From Balaenoptera acutorostrata (taxonomy: Eukaryota > Chordata > Mammalia > Artiodactyla > Balaenopteridae), in assembly GCF_949987535.1 (NCBI RefSeq), contig NC_080067.1, positions 51,892,910 through 51,956,909 of the forward strand: a stretch of 64,000 nt of DNA, read 5' to 3'. Positions 24,474 to 39,400 of this stretch are shown one piece after another. Both the position numbers and the translations under genes were made by a program. Each line of letters opens with the position of its first letter. Position 1 is the first letter of the stretch. Below the pieces are notes generated by a model. The model saw only the letters and a list, made by a program, of their open reading frames with translations. It was not told where the DNA came from and did no database searches.

Positions 24474-27400
24474 ATATATGCAAATGAGGTAAAAGAAAAA
24501 CAGATGGTGAACTGGGTAAAGTGTATATGGGAGTTCCTTGTACTATTCTTGCGTTCTTGCAAATTATCTGTAAATCTGAAATTATATCAAAGTAAAAATT
24601 ACCAAAAAAAGTCAAAGCAATACCTGTAAAGGGCTAATTTATTAAGTCAGTCAATAAAGAAAGGACTAAAACCAGCTGAAAATTGAAATTCTGACATAGA
24701 AGATGTCAGTAAATGCAAAGGAAGATAAAAACAGGTTAAAACAGTTGAAGAAAATGTACGAAGATCCAACATAAACAAAACAGGTCTCAGCAGGAGAAAG
24801 CCAAATGGAACAGAAAAGCAACTCAAATATACAATAGCAGACAATTTCTCTGAAAATAAGCAGGAATTTAAGCGTTTTAAGAATGCTGAATTACTGACAC
24901 TGAAACATAATCCTGGTCCGGTAACTGAATTTCAAAGATTAAGAAAAAAACTCTTCTAACGTCCAGTCAGGAAAGAAGCAAGTCACATGCAAGAGAGAGG
25001 GTGAAGTAAAAAATCGGAGACCTCAGACTATTTCACAGCAAATTCAGACCCAGGAGACAATGAATCAGTATGTTCAAGGTTGAAGAGAAAAGTGACCCAA
25101 GGAAATTACCCACAGTCAATTTGCCATTCAAATACAAAGGTAGCAGGCATTCTCAAACATGACAGGACCTCAGTAATAGAGTTACCATGAGCTCTACCTG
25201 AGGGGAAGAAAAGTATTTGACAATTAAATTCAACCAAACAAAAGTTAACTGGAAAAGCCACGCCAAAGGACTAACTAGCACCATATCCAGGGACAGAAGA
25301 CACTGGAGAAATGTCTACTGAGTGCAGAGGAAAAAAATCTGTGATCCACTCAATTAATCTAGATAACTTGCCAATTGACCATAAAGATAAAACTCAGACA
25401 TTCTCCAGAATGCCACAATCAAAACTTCTAGAAATGAATCAAAATAAAAGGTTCCAAACTGGGAAGTCTTATAAAAATGCAGAATCTCAGGCCCCATCCC
25501 AGACATAAGAATCAGAATCTGCATTTTAACAAGACCCCTGGGGCATCTGCGTACACATTGAAACTTGAGAAACACTGCTTCAAAAGATCGAACAGCTCAC
25601 TTCTCAAAGTGTGTTGGGCAATGGCTTTTATAAAGCAACAGAGATTAGCCACTCACTGAGTTTGTAGGAAGGAGAAAAAAAAATTTTGTTCTGTCCGCAT
25701 GAAGGATGAAGGTCCTTAAGCCACAATTTAACCGTGTATTATGTGAGCTAAGGGGACTATCTCTGATATGGCTGGGCACCCACACGTTTTATAACATTTT
25801 CAGGGTGACATCGGGGGATAGTCAAGAAAACAGACACAAAGGTTGATGGTTAAAAGAGAAGGGAAAGGCTTGTTTTCTTGGAACATGATATGAAGAATCA
25901 GGTGGAAGGCAGAGTTAATGTTGTCTACGGTGAAAAAATAGCATTACCTGCAGGATTTCTCAGTGCATTTAATTCTTTTTCCAAACTGTCTAAGGTTTGT
26001 TGATCAGCAGTGTCGTCTAAGAAAGGCTCGTCATGGTCAGTATCATCAATATATTCAATTTCTGAAATTTCAGAAGCAGCGCTAGAGAGTGATCGAGCAG
26101 CTGTATTTCTTGACCGGGGATGAGAAGAGGAAAGGCGGCTGGAACTTCTTTTCACAGAGTTGCAACGTGGTAAATTTGCTGTTGAAGGTCTCTGTGATGT
26201 CCAGCCTAAAAAAAAAAACTTAAAAAATTTTAAATCAACTGTTTTTAAAATTCTGAATGAGTGCTTAAAGATACAAAATACCAGTCCCCTGAACTTAGAA
26301 CAGTTAAATTCATGCAACAGAGTTTATGAGAAAATGAACTTTAGATTATCATCCATTTTGGTTTACCTCAATTTGTGAATCCCAAATTACTTTCCCTATG
26401 TCATAAAGAACACTTCTGGGTTATTCTTCCCTAATTTTTTATAGAGATTCAGAGAAAGGCAAGCTAATTTTAATATTAACTAAAACAAAACATCTGTAAA
26501 CCCAGTCAATTCCACAACAATTCAACACCCCCAATCTTATCATCTACCCCATAGCCAGCCACTGTGCCACGTATCTTAAATTCTAGGACAATGCCACACT
26601 GTGCCTTGTAAAAGGATAGGATAAACATGGTACCACTTCCTAGTGAACCAATTTTATTTGATGGTGTGTAACATTCTTCTATTAAAACAGATATGGAGAC
26701 AAAATAGACCAGTATGCAAAATCTTTTAGAAAAACACAGGCCTTAAAGAAATTGAGAGCACATCTCTAATTTTGCTAAATATGAGTTCACCCTCAGCCAC
26801 TTTATAGGGCGCTTCAGTGGAAAAGTTCCAGAAGCACAGATCTGAGTCAGGTTATCACTTTGTTCCAGTAGGGTAGTGAACACTTTATCTTGATCTATTC
26901 CAAAGGTTGACTTAGTTGGTTTCTTCAATATGTGTGTTTCTTTCATAGTAGGAAAACATAATCCGTTCAAAACATACTAACAGAACATAACTATATATAT
27001 CATTTGGTACTGCTCACAAGGTTCTTTAAAAAAGGCCAAGGGAATGAATATTCAAGGCATAAATTTGGAAATGCATAGTGCAGGTATATTTTTAATATCC
27101 TGAATCATTGTTCTGATTTAGATAAATATATATTAAATATAAATAATTTATAAGATAATCTTGCGTTCCCTTAATATAAATTGCCTTTGTGTAAAATATT
27201 GGATTCTTTAAAGAAGTGTTATTGTCATTATCATAAAAGTCATGATTTGACTTAACATATGCCATATAACATTATGCCCACTCTGTTGACTCAAAGGAAA
27301 ATGTAAGATTTAGAAGGGTGGCTACAGGCAATTGTCATGTATTAAACGGTTAATGATTATTGAGTTTGTCTTTTATTTTTAACTTAAAAGATCTACTTTG

Positions 27401-30400
27401 AAGGTAGCTAGTACCCTAAGAAGAATCTTAATGCAGTGTGTAATTATTTAAGCAACTAAAACTGACTAAGGTAAGTCCCAAAGGGCACCAATTTTAATGA
27501 ACATTTCAGAAATCAATTTTGAAAACAATTTTTGTGGGAGTGAAATTGTGAGTAAATTAAGATTCTGACCTTTTTGTGTCTATTTGTGCTCAGAGACAAT
27601 TCTGAAGAAAAATAACTGACAAAAACGTGCCTATGTTTTTTAAAAAATAAATGTAAATATCCCTAAGATTTATTTTTATGACTAGAATTTGGAAATGATT
27701 TTACCTGTAATATGTAAGGAATCAATATTTTATTTATAGCCATCAAGAAAAGCAAACTTGCCATTCCCAAGAGTGAAGCAGTAGTAGGAACAATAAGGGT
27801 GGAAGTAAAGGTCAGAGAGTATAACAGTAATTCAGCTATATAAATAGAAACTTCTAGATCTATGGAGAAAACCACACCCTTCTATTTGTATTGTGCTATG
27901 TCTCAGTTAAAATTAAAAGGCATTTAAAACTCGTTAAAATAAACAAACAAGGACACCAAGGGGGGAAATCGGCGGGGGGTGGTGGTGGTGGGATGAATTG
28001 GGAGATTGAGATTAACATGTATACACTGATGTGTATAACATGGATGACTAATAAGAACCTGCTGTATAAAATAATAAATAAATATTAAAAAATAAAAAAC
28101 AAAAGAAGTTATTAGGAAGGACTGGACTTCTGCCAACACAGGCAAACATGAGGTGAGAAAAATTTAACATAATGTAGATGCCCTTCAGAAAATTCAGGAG
28201 AGTACAAACGCCTGCTGAACTCTTTTAACAACATCTGGCTGCTACAGTATTAGAGGTTAACTGATCCCAGTTGAGAAAAAAAAGTACACTGGGGTTGGAT
28301 CAGACTTATGCTTAGCACACAGCAAAGAGACAGACCATCTTTCTTACTGGACATATATTCAAAGTGTAATCTAAAGTACCTAAAACATAGAAAGACAGTG
28401 AGGCTTCAGGTTGATCCTTGATTTTATTTATTTTGTTCATTTAGGTATGTCATTTCCTCTAGTGCTTCCTGTATAAGCTTATTAATGTTATTGCTAGGGA
28501 TAAGATTAGAGAACCAGTTAAGACAGGCACTAATGAAAAATGCCACGACTAAAGGGATCATCCCGTATTTTTTTTTTAAAGTCCAATTTGCAGATTATAA
28601 AACATAAGAAATTCCTTTTGGAAGTAACTTATGCTATCACTGGCAATGTAAATAATATTCCCATATATGTTTCAGGGACTCTTAGAAAATACATTTTTTT
28701 TAATGTATAAATTCTCAGTAATTTACACAGTGGAGCAAGAATATCAAGACAATAATGTTTTGCGACCTTTATCCAGGGAAAAAATATTGAGCCCTTTGGT
28801 CAGAATGTTACTTGTTATTGAAACAGTATGCAAAAAGCATGTTGCTCTGCTTATGTTTCATCCAATTCTAATGTTTTATTTAGAATAGTAATAATTACTA
28901 TTGTATTAAAGACTCTTCAGTGAGTGATTAATATTTTTTATATATCGGCATTCTTATGCCCATTAATGTAACCCAAAGCACCATTTTACATTATTTTCCC
29001 AATATTTCACTGGTCTTATTAGTAATCATAGCCTATATTCTTGAGCTAATACCAAGGACAATTTCTTCTGTTATATTTACAGTATAACTGTGATCAGTGT
29101 TAATCTATAATTTCCTCAGATTACAGAGACAGGAAGTCGGAGTCGGGGAGCAGTAAATTTGGGCAGCGGGTGGGGAGAAGCAATGGACTTCCTGCTCAAC
29201 ACACATGTATTTCATAGCTATCATGTTTTTACATTCACAAACTTAAAAATCTTACAGAAAGAGGTGTTCCTTTATATACTGGCATCAGTTCAGAACATAA
29301 GATTTCTGTAACTTGTGGCATGGTCAGGAAAATTTCATTTTTATTTCAGGCCACTATCTCTGTCCAGAAAGCCATCTCTTTCCACCTCTAACTGGGAAGT
29401 CTTAATAATGCTTTAAGATTTGGCTGAAATGTCACCTACTCTCTAACATCTTAAAATATATATCAACATGTTTCAATGGCAAAGCAATTATTTTACTATC
29501 TCCATTCCTAAAAGACTGCACATGCATCTACCTCTATTATAACTGATCTTATGTACTATTATTAGTTACCTATCAGTTTCCAGAAGCCTGTTACTCACGG
29601 TTCTTTCATAAACCTTTTATTATTAATACATATGGTACAATTTATGTATTTACATGTCTATACAGCAGTGTTCTCAAAGTATGATTTTTGGACTATCTAC
29701 ATCAGCATGACATGGAATTGTTGATAAAATAAATGCAGATTCCTGGACCTTATCTCAGCCTTAATGAATCAGAATCTCTAAGAGTGACACTGAAAAATCC
29801 TCATTGCAACAGGTTTCCCAGGTGATTATGCTCATGCTGACATTCCAGAGCCTTTGAATTGGACTCTAAGCTCTCGGGCTTCTGGGAAGAAGGCTTATTT
29901 TATATCACCAGCACCAGGCCTCGAGTAGGTGCTCCTTCAAATGTTTTCTATAGTAAATTATTGATTTCAACTGATCACTCTAAGTTGATACTTAAAGGCA
30001 TTTGGCTACTTACATATAAAGATTTGTCTTAGTGACAAATTCTCATAGCATGCATGTGAACTTGTTTTTAATCAATATATAGTGACTGTAAAAAGTATCT
30101 TTGACTGCCTCAGAAGGAAGCAGCCAGAATATTTAAAGCTGCCCTAGACTTTGATGTGAGAATAGGTATCTAATTATAGAGCCAAAAAACATCTATCATA
30201 AATGAATGGATTTTCCACTAAAAAAAGACCTTTTAAAATCTGACAGGTTCTCAACATAAATGCACATGGAAAGAATCTAAGCTAGCCAAGTAGCTTTAAT
30301 CACAGGATTTAGGGCAAGAGAGACATATAAACCTTACATATTTGGACAAATCATATGTAATTAAATTTCTAGCTTGAAGATGGCCTTCAGACGAAGGCAA

Positions 30401-33400
30401 ACAGTCCCCTTTGTCAAGTGTTTCTCCTAAACCATGGGCTCCCGAAGATCAGGGAACGGGACTTATGCAACCACTTTCTCCCAGGGCCTGGCACGGTGCC
30501 GTCACACTCAACACGTGTATTGAATTGCCTTAATTCCTCAGTCATCTATTACAACTTCATATGAAATTCAGCACAAAGCAAACCTACTTCAGGAGGTATT
30601 TTTTTAGGATAACAATAATGATCTAATAATACTATTGATTTTAATCATGCCAAAATTCTCTGCATACCCTCACTAGGAAAATACTGCAGTGAGCATTCAA
30701 TATGTCGAAAGAGTTATCCTACAGAAAATCTTGAAATTATTTTGGCTAGAAAATAAGAGTTAATGAACTGAAATCAAGATTCCAGGGCCAACATATTAAG
30801 CATCAGGTTTAATTAAAGCAGAGGTGTCTTAACCACAGCAGCAAGTAGCAATCTTGTGGCTTTGTGTGATCATAATACGAATCAAGCAGAGGAGTATGCA
30901 AAATCTAGTATAGATATACTCTTTCCTGAAAGTGTAATGAAACCCAGCATGTATTTTATAAGCGTTGTTCAAAATATATGCCATATCCTGAGCTACATTT
31001 TTAAAATATTATTCTCTACTACATTGCTACAGAAAGGAGCTAAGACTGTAAAATTTATGTTTTTGAGAAGAATAAAGACTACTCGTGGTTTTTTGGTTTT
31101 GGAAGAAAAGTCCAGAACAGTTTAAATGAGTAAGTTTAAATTAAGTAACTGCAAAAACTAATTTTCAGGTGCCTAGTAAACTGCTAAGAGACAAACTAAT
31201 AAATGAAGTGAGCCACCAATATGGCACTGCAGCCTTACAGCCAATGTTACCAGTCTTTTGCTGTGTTCTCCTTGATGATGGGTTCTGGGCTCTCTTCAGA
31301 ACACCCAAGGCAACTGCATTATCAGCATAGGCACTTACGCTATGGTCTGGGATCCATTCTCTGTCTCCTAAAAATGGAAAAATGGTAAAATTATATAAAG
31401 TTGAAAAAGAGGAGACATCTATATTGTTGCTTTATTATATGTATTGCCTTACCGGATAATATTTAGCTAAATAAAAAACATATATAACAGTGAGGTGTTT
31501 ATTATGAAAGAAAATCTCATAATTATACAACAAAAGGAATAAGTTCTAAATTGCAAAGATATTGCACACACACACACACACACGTTTGAACAGAAACAAA
31601 TATTTTAAAAAGTATACAGCAATATAACATAAAATATAATCAATTGTATGTGAAAAAATATATTTGAATACATAGGAAATTTAAGAATACAGGCGACACC
31701 AAGACATGGCTTTAAAAGGAAATTATGGATATGTCTCAGAAATCTCACAGGTCCTAAGATTTTAAGATGGCATTTAAGAATTATCATACAATACTTAACA
31801 GTCAATCAAGTGATTTGAAGAATTACTATTAATTTATTAAGGGCCACACTTCTAAAATACAAAAATAATCTCTCTCAGTCTCATTATAGCCATGTTTTCT
31901 GACAGTAGCCTTAAACATAAATATATGGCAACCCACACAGGGTTAATAATTCCAGCCAGAAAAGAAGGAAATGATTGATTTGTTGAACAGAATTGCCCAG
32001 TATTTCCTAAGATGTTGACAAACTGTTTTTAAAAAAGGTGTCAGAAAACTGTTAGCTTGGTCCACAGGCCGTCTGATTTTATGTCTGAATTTACCTGCAC
32101 TTGTAATCCTAGTACTGGAGTAGCTGCATTCTAAGCTATGAGAAGGAAGTAAGTTGAGTCTTTCATTTTTATCAACAACAAAGAATCTTTCAAGTCCTTG
32201 ATATTGTTCAGTTATGGGCTTACTTCTGAGGGCTATTTCTTGTAATAACTAGGAAACAAAATATTCAACAAAGTTAAGTTTATTTTATCTCATCCACACA
32301 AACCAGCACGTTCATTCACTGAGCACCTACTATGTTCTTGGCATGGATTCTGCCCACATCAAGTTTAGGTTCTAGTGGTGGAGACATAAGTAATAACACA
32401 ACATTTATATAGAGTAAATTCGGAAAAATGCATAAACCACAATTACAGTAATAATCTGAAAGTTGCCATCAAATCTAAGGAGGACAGAAGTTCATGAAAA
32501 AAAAGTAAAGTTTTCCTTTCTCTTTCCTTTCCTTTATTTTCTTCCCTCAGTGTCTTTGCACATAAATTACTCTGGAAAATAGAGTCTCTCTCATATGCTG
32601 TGCTTTTGTACTAGTAGTATCTTTGTCTATACATAAAATAAATTCAGAGACGAAAGTAAAATACTGATGGAAACAAATCTGATCTGATCATGGTCACAGA
32701 GCAAATCCAAGTTACCAAAACATTCACCATGAATAAAATATACAAGTAGGAAACTGAGGCAAGGGTGAGCTAAGTAATTTGTGAAGTTTATACAGGTAGA
32801 AACTAGCAGACCTAGATTTTGAATATATAGATCTGGCTGATCTGAAGCCTAGGCTTACTCCACCACCCTATGAATTCATATTTTGATATGCTTTCATCCT
32901 AGGGAAAAATATAAATATGAGATTAAAAAAGTACATGGGTCTAGTAGGAAACAGATTAGAGATGTACCAGTGAGAGCTCTGGATGGACTTAAAATACAAT
33001 CAGAGTGGCTATCAGTATTTAACAGTTCCCTAATGTATCTAACTAATGCCCAGATGCAGTCTGTTTCAAGGTGGTAATCACATAAAGAAAATTACGATAA
33101 CTCTATTCAAATGTAGAAATCATATAAATGATATTACAAAACCAAGCTAGTGACCAATAAAGCACTTCCTTCAAAGACAAGTCCAAGTCCACCCTACTCA
33201 TGACGCCTTCACTGGCTCTCCCAGACACTGATCAAAAATTCACAGGACCCCTTCAGCTCTAGTGGAGCTCATATTTGGATTAGACAATTGAAAATATGGA
33301 AGTTTCTTTTAAAGCCTAGGCTAACAGAGAACAATGAGAGTGAATTTGCTTGTTTGCCCAATGTCACCAAGTTAACTACTGGAAGTTTCAGATTCAAAAC

Positions 33401-36400
33401 AAAGAGCCCCTGACTAGTCCATGTTCTTCCTGGCACACGCCCCTACCTCACTGCTGCTGCTCTACAACTTAGTACTCAATTCCACACCTTTATGAAGAAC
33501 TCAATTTCTGGAAACTGAAGTGCAAAATGTACTGTCTTATATTCCATATTGAAGTCAAGTAATGCCACTGCTTAAAATTGCCCCTACTGTCCACTCCTGA
33601 ATTTTCTACTGGAGCATAACTGATTTCTAAATAGTTTCTGCTCAGGGGATGGTTTCTACTAGGGCAGGGGAAGAGTAAAAGCAGTTCATGTAGAGTCATT
33701 TGGGATGAAAAGAAAGTAGATTCTACCACTAAGTGTAAAGCACTGTGGTTCTATGATATAATCATTTACCACTTATTTTTTTTACAATAGTAGTATGAGA
33801 TCAAAATTATTAGTAGTTTTTTAACATTTCAATTTTAATGATGAAATACTTTAAATATATAGATATGTACAACACATAATATAACTTTCTCACACAATAT
33901 CAGTAATTTAAAAGACTTGCTTCAAATATCTATACCAAAAATATATATATTAGACTTTATAAGTAGAATTTATTGTATTATTGTATTGAAGTTGACATAC
34001 ACTATTACAATGTAAGTTTTTGACTATTATTTCATCTGAGTGTATCCATAAAAAGTTCCAATTATCTTAAATGTTTCCAAAAATGCTATCAGACTTATAT
34101 ATACTCTATGTATCCTTTCATATTTAAATTTTAACATCACATTTTTGAGATGTATCCATGTTAATAAAAGTAGTTATGTTTCATTCATTTTAATTGTTAC
34201 ATTGTTTTCCATTATGTGAATTACCACAGATTATGTATCGGTGAGTTTTGCCAAATGTCTTTTATTAGGTTACAGAAAACAATGTCCACCCCAGGGCAGA
34301 GGTCAGGCAGGCTGACACCCAGAATAAAAGAACTGGGTTCTATATGCTCAGAATTCCTCTCTTATAACACAGCACACAGCATGTGCAGGTGTCACCTAGC
34401 CCTCTGCATGATGCCCTGTGGAAACTGGAAAATCAGAGTCCTTGTTTGTTCTGTTTGCAGAACTTCATTCTATGATTAATTGTTTTCTTCACTGGGGGAA
34501 AAGGAGAAGCTCAGCTGCCGTGGGCGTTGATTTGGGGAATCTGTTATTGGCTAAATTGTGGGAATGTCTTTCTAGAAGGGATTGGGGTTTACTTTTGCCA
34601 GATACATCAGGGCATCAATAGACATGGATCAACATTAGTGTTAATTTATTGGCTTGCAGATTCCAAGTAAGAAATGTACATTCAAACTCTAAACCGAAGC
34701 TGGATTAAATCCCAAGATTTCCATTTTTCAGATAAGATATTTATTGACTTGGGCCAGATCCCCTGCAGAAATCAGTTTCCTTTCATCTTGTTGTACCTGT
34801 GAGTAAGTCTCCTTGTGTATTCCTTCAGAGACTGAGCAGTCTTTTAGGGATCTAAGGTTTTTGCAGAGGTCTCAATTCTAATTCCTCACTTTGAAAAGGA
34901 AAAAGACCTGTCACTAAGTGGGCATAGAAATCCAAACCCCTAAGCAGAAGTAGCAGCAACTCAATATTCATTCTTCAACTTTTTTGGTCCCACCTTCAGT
35001 TTAGGCACCATGGAGATTCATTACAAATGACTGTAAAGTCTTGGTAAAGTGCTTGACTTCCTCAATTTCCAAATAATTTAACATTTGACTTGTCCAATTT
35101 CTAAATAACTTATTATCAATAATCATAATTACTTAAGATTTTTAGTACCTAGAACAGAGATTCAAATATAGTTTTTTAATTTGGCAATAATGTAATAATG
35201 AACTGCTTTATCGTTTTTTCTCTAAGAAGAAACAAAAACTACACCCCTATTTCTTTATTAGCCATACTCCTGAAGAATTACCTTTTCAACCTTATATTTA
35301 CATTAAGCCACAAAAACTGGTTTTATCTACAAAACTGCATTTTTTTTTTCATTTTAACCAGTGACTATAGAGTAGAAAGCTAGAAAGGATTTATTACAGT
35401 AAATTATTCATAATAATGAATTTCATTTAGAAAAGTAACAGCACTCTTACTATGGTGCATGAGGTGGGTCTTAAATTATTTGTCATAGAAAATCATTTGT
35501 TACAATGGCATTTACCATATTAGAATTTGTTCTGCAAGTCATTTATATTCTTTCCCAAGTGACTTACTCTTCAACTATAAGGTCGCACATTTTAAATTCA
35601 ATAGGAAGTAACATTTAAGAATATATTGTGTCAATATGAATTTTTTATGTTTATTATACAATTTTTAATACAATAAATGTAATAGATATTTACCAGTGGT
35701 GACTCTGTAGTTTTAGAATCTTCAGAGTTTGGCCTCTCATGCAGATTGCTAAATTCCAAGGATTCCTTGTCCTCTTGAGATAATTTCCCCTTAATGGAGG
35801 CTTTTTCTAAATCTGTACTTGGCAAAGAATCCTTGCTCTCAAGTGATATGCAGGAATCGTCGTACTTTTGACTACTTTCTATATCTATGCTGTCCTCTTT
35901 GAAATTTCTCTCAAAAAAGCTGTTTTCCTCTAATTTTTCAACAGCAGGAGAGAAAGCATCAGGATTCACAATGTCACCAAAATCTGCACTTGAAGTTCCT
36001 GCTGTTGAAAACACATATTTACAAAAGTTAAATAAATAAATATAAACAAATAAATTGATTAAACTGTTCACTAACCAAAAGTTCTGTGCTATAAACCTTT
36101 ATCATTAAACACTATTTTTTTAACCAATGTTTCTTTACTGAGTTCTCAGTGTTAAAATACTTTTACATGGCTTATGTTCATAAATGATAATTATATATAT
36201 ATATATTCAAGCCTAAATTATTTAGAGTAATGGAGGGAGACAAGATATTGTTTTGTAATACAATCTTGAAATTGATGCAAATTTTCATTTCAGCCTGTGG
36301 TTCAATTCCCACTTTCCTACCCTCTCTCCCACTCAAATTTTATATCAGCAATTTATGAGAAATAATACAGAGGGAACCTTATTTCCCACATTTTACCTCT

Positions 36401-39400
36401 TTTGTTTAGCATGACTAGTGATGAGGAGAGGGCAAAGGGAAATCTGCCAGATGAAAGAACAGCAGCATTTAGGGGCACAGAAATGTTTAAGTTGGGACAC
36501 CTGCCTCTGAAAATCTACAAAATGAGCAAGATTATATTAGTCACCCACCTCATTATGTCTGCTTTTAAAAATCACTTGGTTTAGATCACTGGTTTTCAAC
36601 CTGGCTGTACAATGGAATTATCTGAAGGTACTCTTTAAAACTGTCAGCATATGGGCCTGACCCCAAACCTATTAAATCAAACACTGACAGTGGGACTTTA
36701 ACACTGTTTTTTGTTTTCTTCCCCCTCCACCAAGTTCTCCAGGTGATTATAATGTGCATCCAGGATTATGAAACATTGTCCTAGATTTTCTTAAGAATAA
36801 AACTTCTTTAAAAAGCTTTGTACCATATTGCTTTCATTATCACACACACACACACACATATTTATCCAGACTGAATACAGCTTCATCTGATTATCCCTTA
36901 TTCTCTTTCCAATATACATGTCTTATCTCTATAAATAGACTGTGAAAATAGTAGAGGCTATGACTAAAATAGTCTCCAGTGATACAAACTCTGCCTTACA
37001 GCCCAAAGGACTTACTTGTTGCAACCAAATGTTTATACAATTCAGCAATTACACACAGTACTTAGAACTTCCACTTCCAATATCACCTCTTAAATTGCAC
37101 AAGTACTGTGAGAAATGCAATAAGTTGTATGTCAGAGAAATATTTTATAGAAAAACTTTATAAAAGCTATTCAATTTAATGAAACTTTCATGGTAATGCT
37201 GTACTTTCCTACTGAACTTGAAAAGAAATTATCTGAATCTAATATTTTTGTGGAAAGATCTGCCATTTCCTACGTATAAATGACTACAACGAACCTCTAC
37301 AATATTTTTGCAAGATTGTAAAATTCCATTATTAGGATTTATTGGTGCTAAAAAGGTGAGCCTCTTAATAATGTTTAAAATGCAATGCAGAAAGTACAGA
37401 TATGATTTAATTTAGTCTCATTAGAAGCCCTTTTAAGTCATAAAAAATAGATGTCTTGGTTCAACATTCAAAAATCAATTATTCTAACCTGTCACATCAA
37501 CAGGATAAAGAAGAAAAATCACAGGATCATATCAATAGATGTAGAAAAAGCATTCAACAAAATCCAACACTCATTCATGATAAAAACTCTCAGCATACTA
37601 TAAATAAAGGGGAATTTCCTCAACTTAATAAAGACTACCTAAAAAAAAAAACTACAGTTAATATCATAATTAATGATAAGAAACTAAAAGCTTTATCTCT
37701 AATATCAGGAACGAGATAAAGATGTCCACTCTTACCACTTCTTTTCAACATTGTAATGGAAGCCCTAGCTAATGCAATAAGACAAGAAAAGGAAGTAAAA
37801 GGTATACAGATTGGGAAGGAAGAAATAAATCTGATTTTGTTCACAGATTAGATGATTGTCTATGTACAGATCCAAAAGAGTTGACCAAAAAACTTCTGGA
37901 ATTACTAAGTGATTATTGAACGGTTGCAGGATACAAGGTCAACATACAAAAGTCAATTGCTTTCCTACACACCAACATGAACAAGTGGAATTTAAAATTA
38001 ATAACACAATACCATTTACATTAGCACACAAAAAATTGAAATACTTAGGTATAAATCTAAAAAAAATGTAAGATCTACATGAGGAAAACTAGACATCTCT
38101 GATGAAAGAAATCAAAAAACTAAATAAGTGAAGGGCTAGTTCACATTCATGGATAAGAAGACTCAATTTGTCAAGATGTCAGTTCTTCCCAATTTCATCT
38201 AAAGATTCAATGCAATCCCAATCAAAATCCCAGCAAGTTATTTTGTATATATTGACAAAGTGATTTTAAAACTTATATGGAGAGGTAAAAGACCCAGAAT
38301 AGGCAACACAATATTGAAGGAAAAGAAGAAAGTCAGAGGATTGACACTATACAACTTTGAAAATTATCACACAGCTATAGTAATCAAGACAAAGTGGTAT
38401 TAGCAAAAATATAAAAATAGATCAATGGAACAGAATGGAGAAACCATAAACAGATTCACTTAAATATAGTCAACTGATTCTTGACAAAAGAGTAAAAGCA
38501 ATACAGTGGAGAAAAGATAGTCTTTTCAACAAATGGTGTTGGAACAAGTGGACATCCACACGTCCCCAAATAAATCTGGACACAGACTTTAAACTCTTCA
38601 CAAAAATTAACTCAAAATGAATGATAAACCTAAATGTAAAATGCAAAACTATAAAAATCCTAGAAGATAGGAGAAAATCCAGATAATCTTGGTTATGGTA
38701 ATGACATTTTAAAATACAACACAAAAGGCAGGATCCATGAAAGAAATAATTGATAAGCTGGACTTCATTAAAATTAAAAACTTCTGTTCTGTGAAAGACA
38801 CTGCGAAGAGAATGAGAAGACAAGCCACATATTTGGAGAAAATATTTACAAAACACATACATAAAACACTATTATCCAAAATATACAAAAGAACTCTAAA
38901 ATTTTCAACAGTAAGAAAACAGACAACCCAATTTAAAAATGGGCAAAAGGCCTTAACAGATACCTCATCAAAGAAGATATATATGGCAAATAAGCATATG
39001 AAAAGATGCTCAACATCATACATCATTAGAGAATTTCAAATTAAAACGAGATACCACTATACAATTATTAGGATGGCAAAAATCCAAAACACTGACAATG
39101 CCAAATATTGGCAAGGGTTTGAAAAACAGGAAGACTCATTCGCTGTTGGTGGGAATGAAAAGTAGTAAAGTCAATCTGAAAGACAGTTTGGTGGTTTCTT
39201 ACAAAATTAAACATACTCTTACCAACAATTGTGCTCCTTGGTATTTACCGAAATGATTTAAAAACTTATGTCCAAACAAAAACTCAAACATGGATTTTTA
39301 TAACAGCTTTATTCATAATTGCCAAAACTTGAAAGCAACCAAGATGTCTTTTAATAAGCGAATGTATAAATAAATTGTGGTACATCCAGACAATGGAATA

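Larger units (their letters stand above)
17686..25947 (-). other. ZBBX intron j-k
   Basis: The intron is 8262 bp. It holds L1-type 3' UTR text at about 17935-18300, MIR pieces at about 19380-19480, 20727-20960 and 21945-22090, a young L1 end at 20265-20388, a Z-DNA-prone tract at 22168-22207, an old LINE 3' end at 24180-24620 with a TG microsatellite, and a MER20-type element at 25430-25585. The intervals 18300-19380 and 22210-24180 show no gene; the latter contains short chance ORFs only. Confidence 0.55.
26206..31250 (-). other. ZBBX intron i-j
   Basis: The intron is 5045 bp. It contains a young L1 3' end (27950-28105), an L2 piece (about 29340-29620), a MER20-type element (29665-29865) and an L2 3' end (about 30370-30540). 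The stretches 26206-27950, 28105-29340 and 30540-31250 are A+T-rich with no exon or gene. Confidence 0.55.

Noticed and set aside
24297..24629. ORF containing [10 protein letters not shown]
   Set aside because: It is a reading of a (TG)16 microsatellite inside an old LINE end.
38737..39165. 142-codon ORF as a possible gene
   Set aside because: It is the decayed C-terminal region of L1 ORF2.
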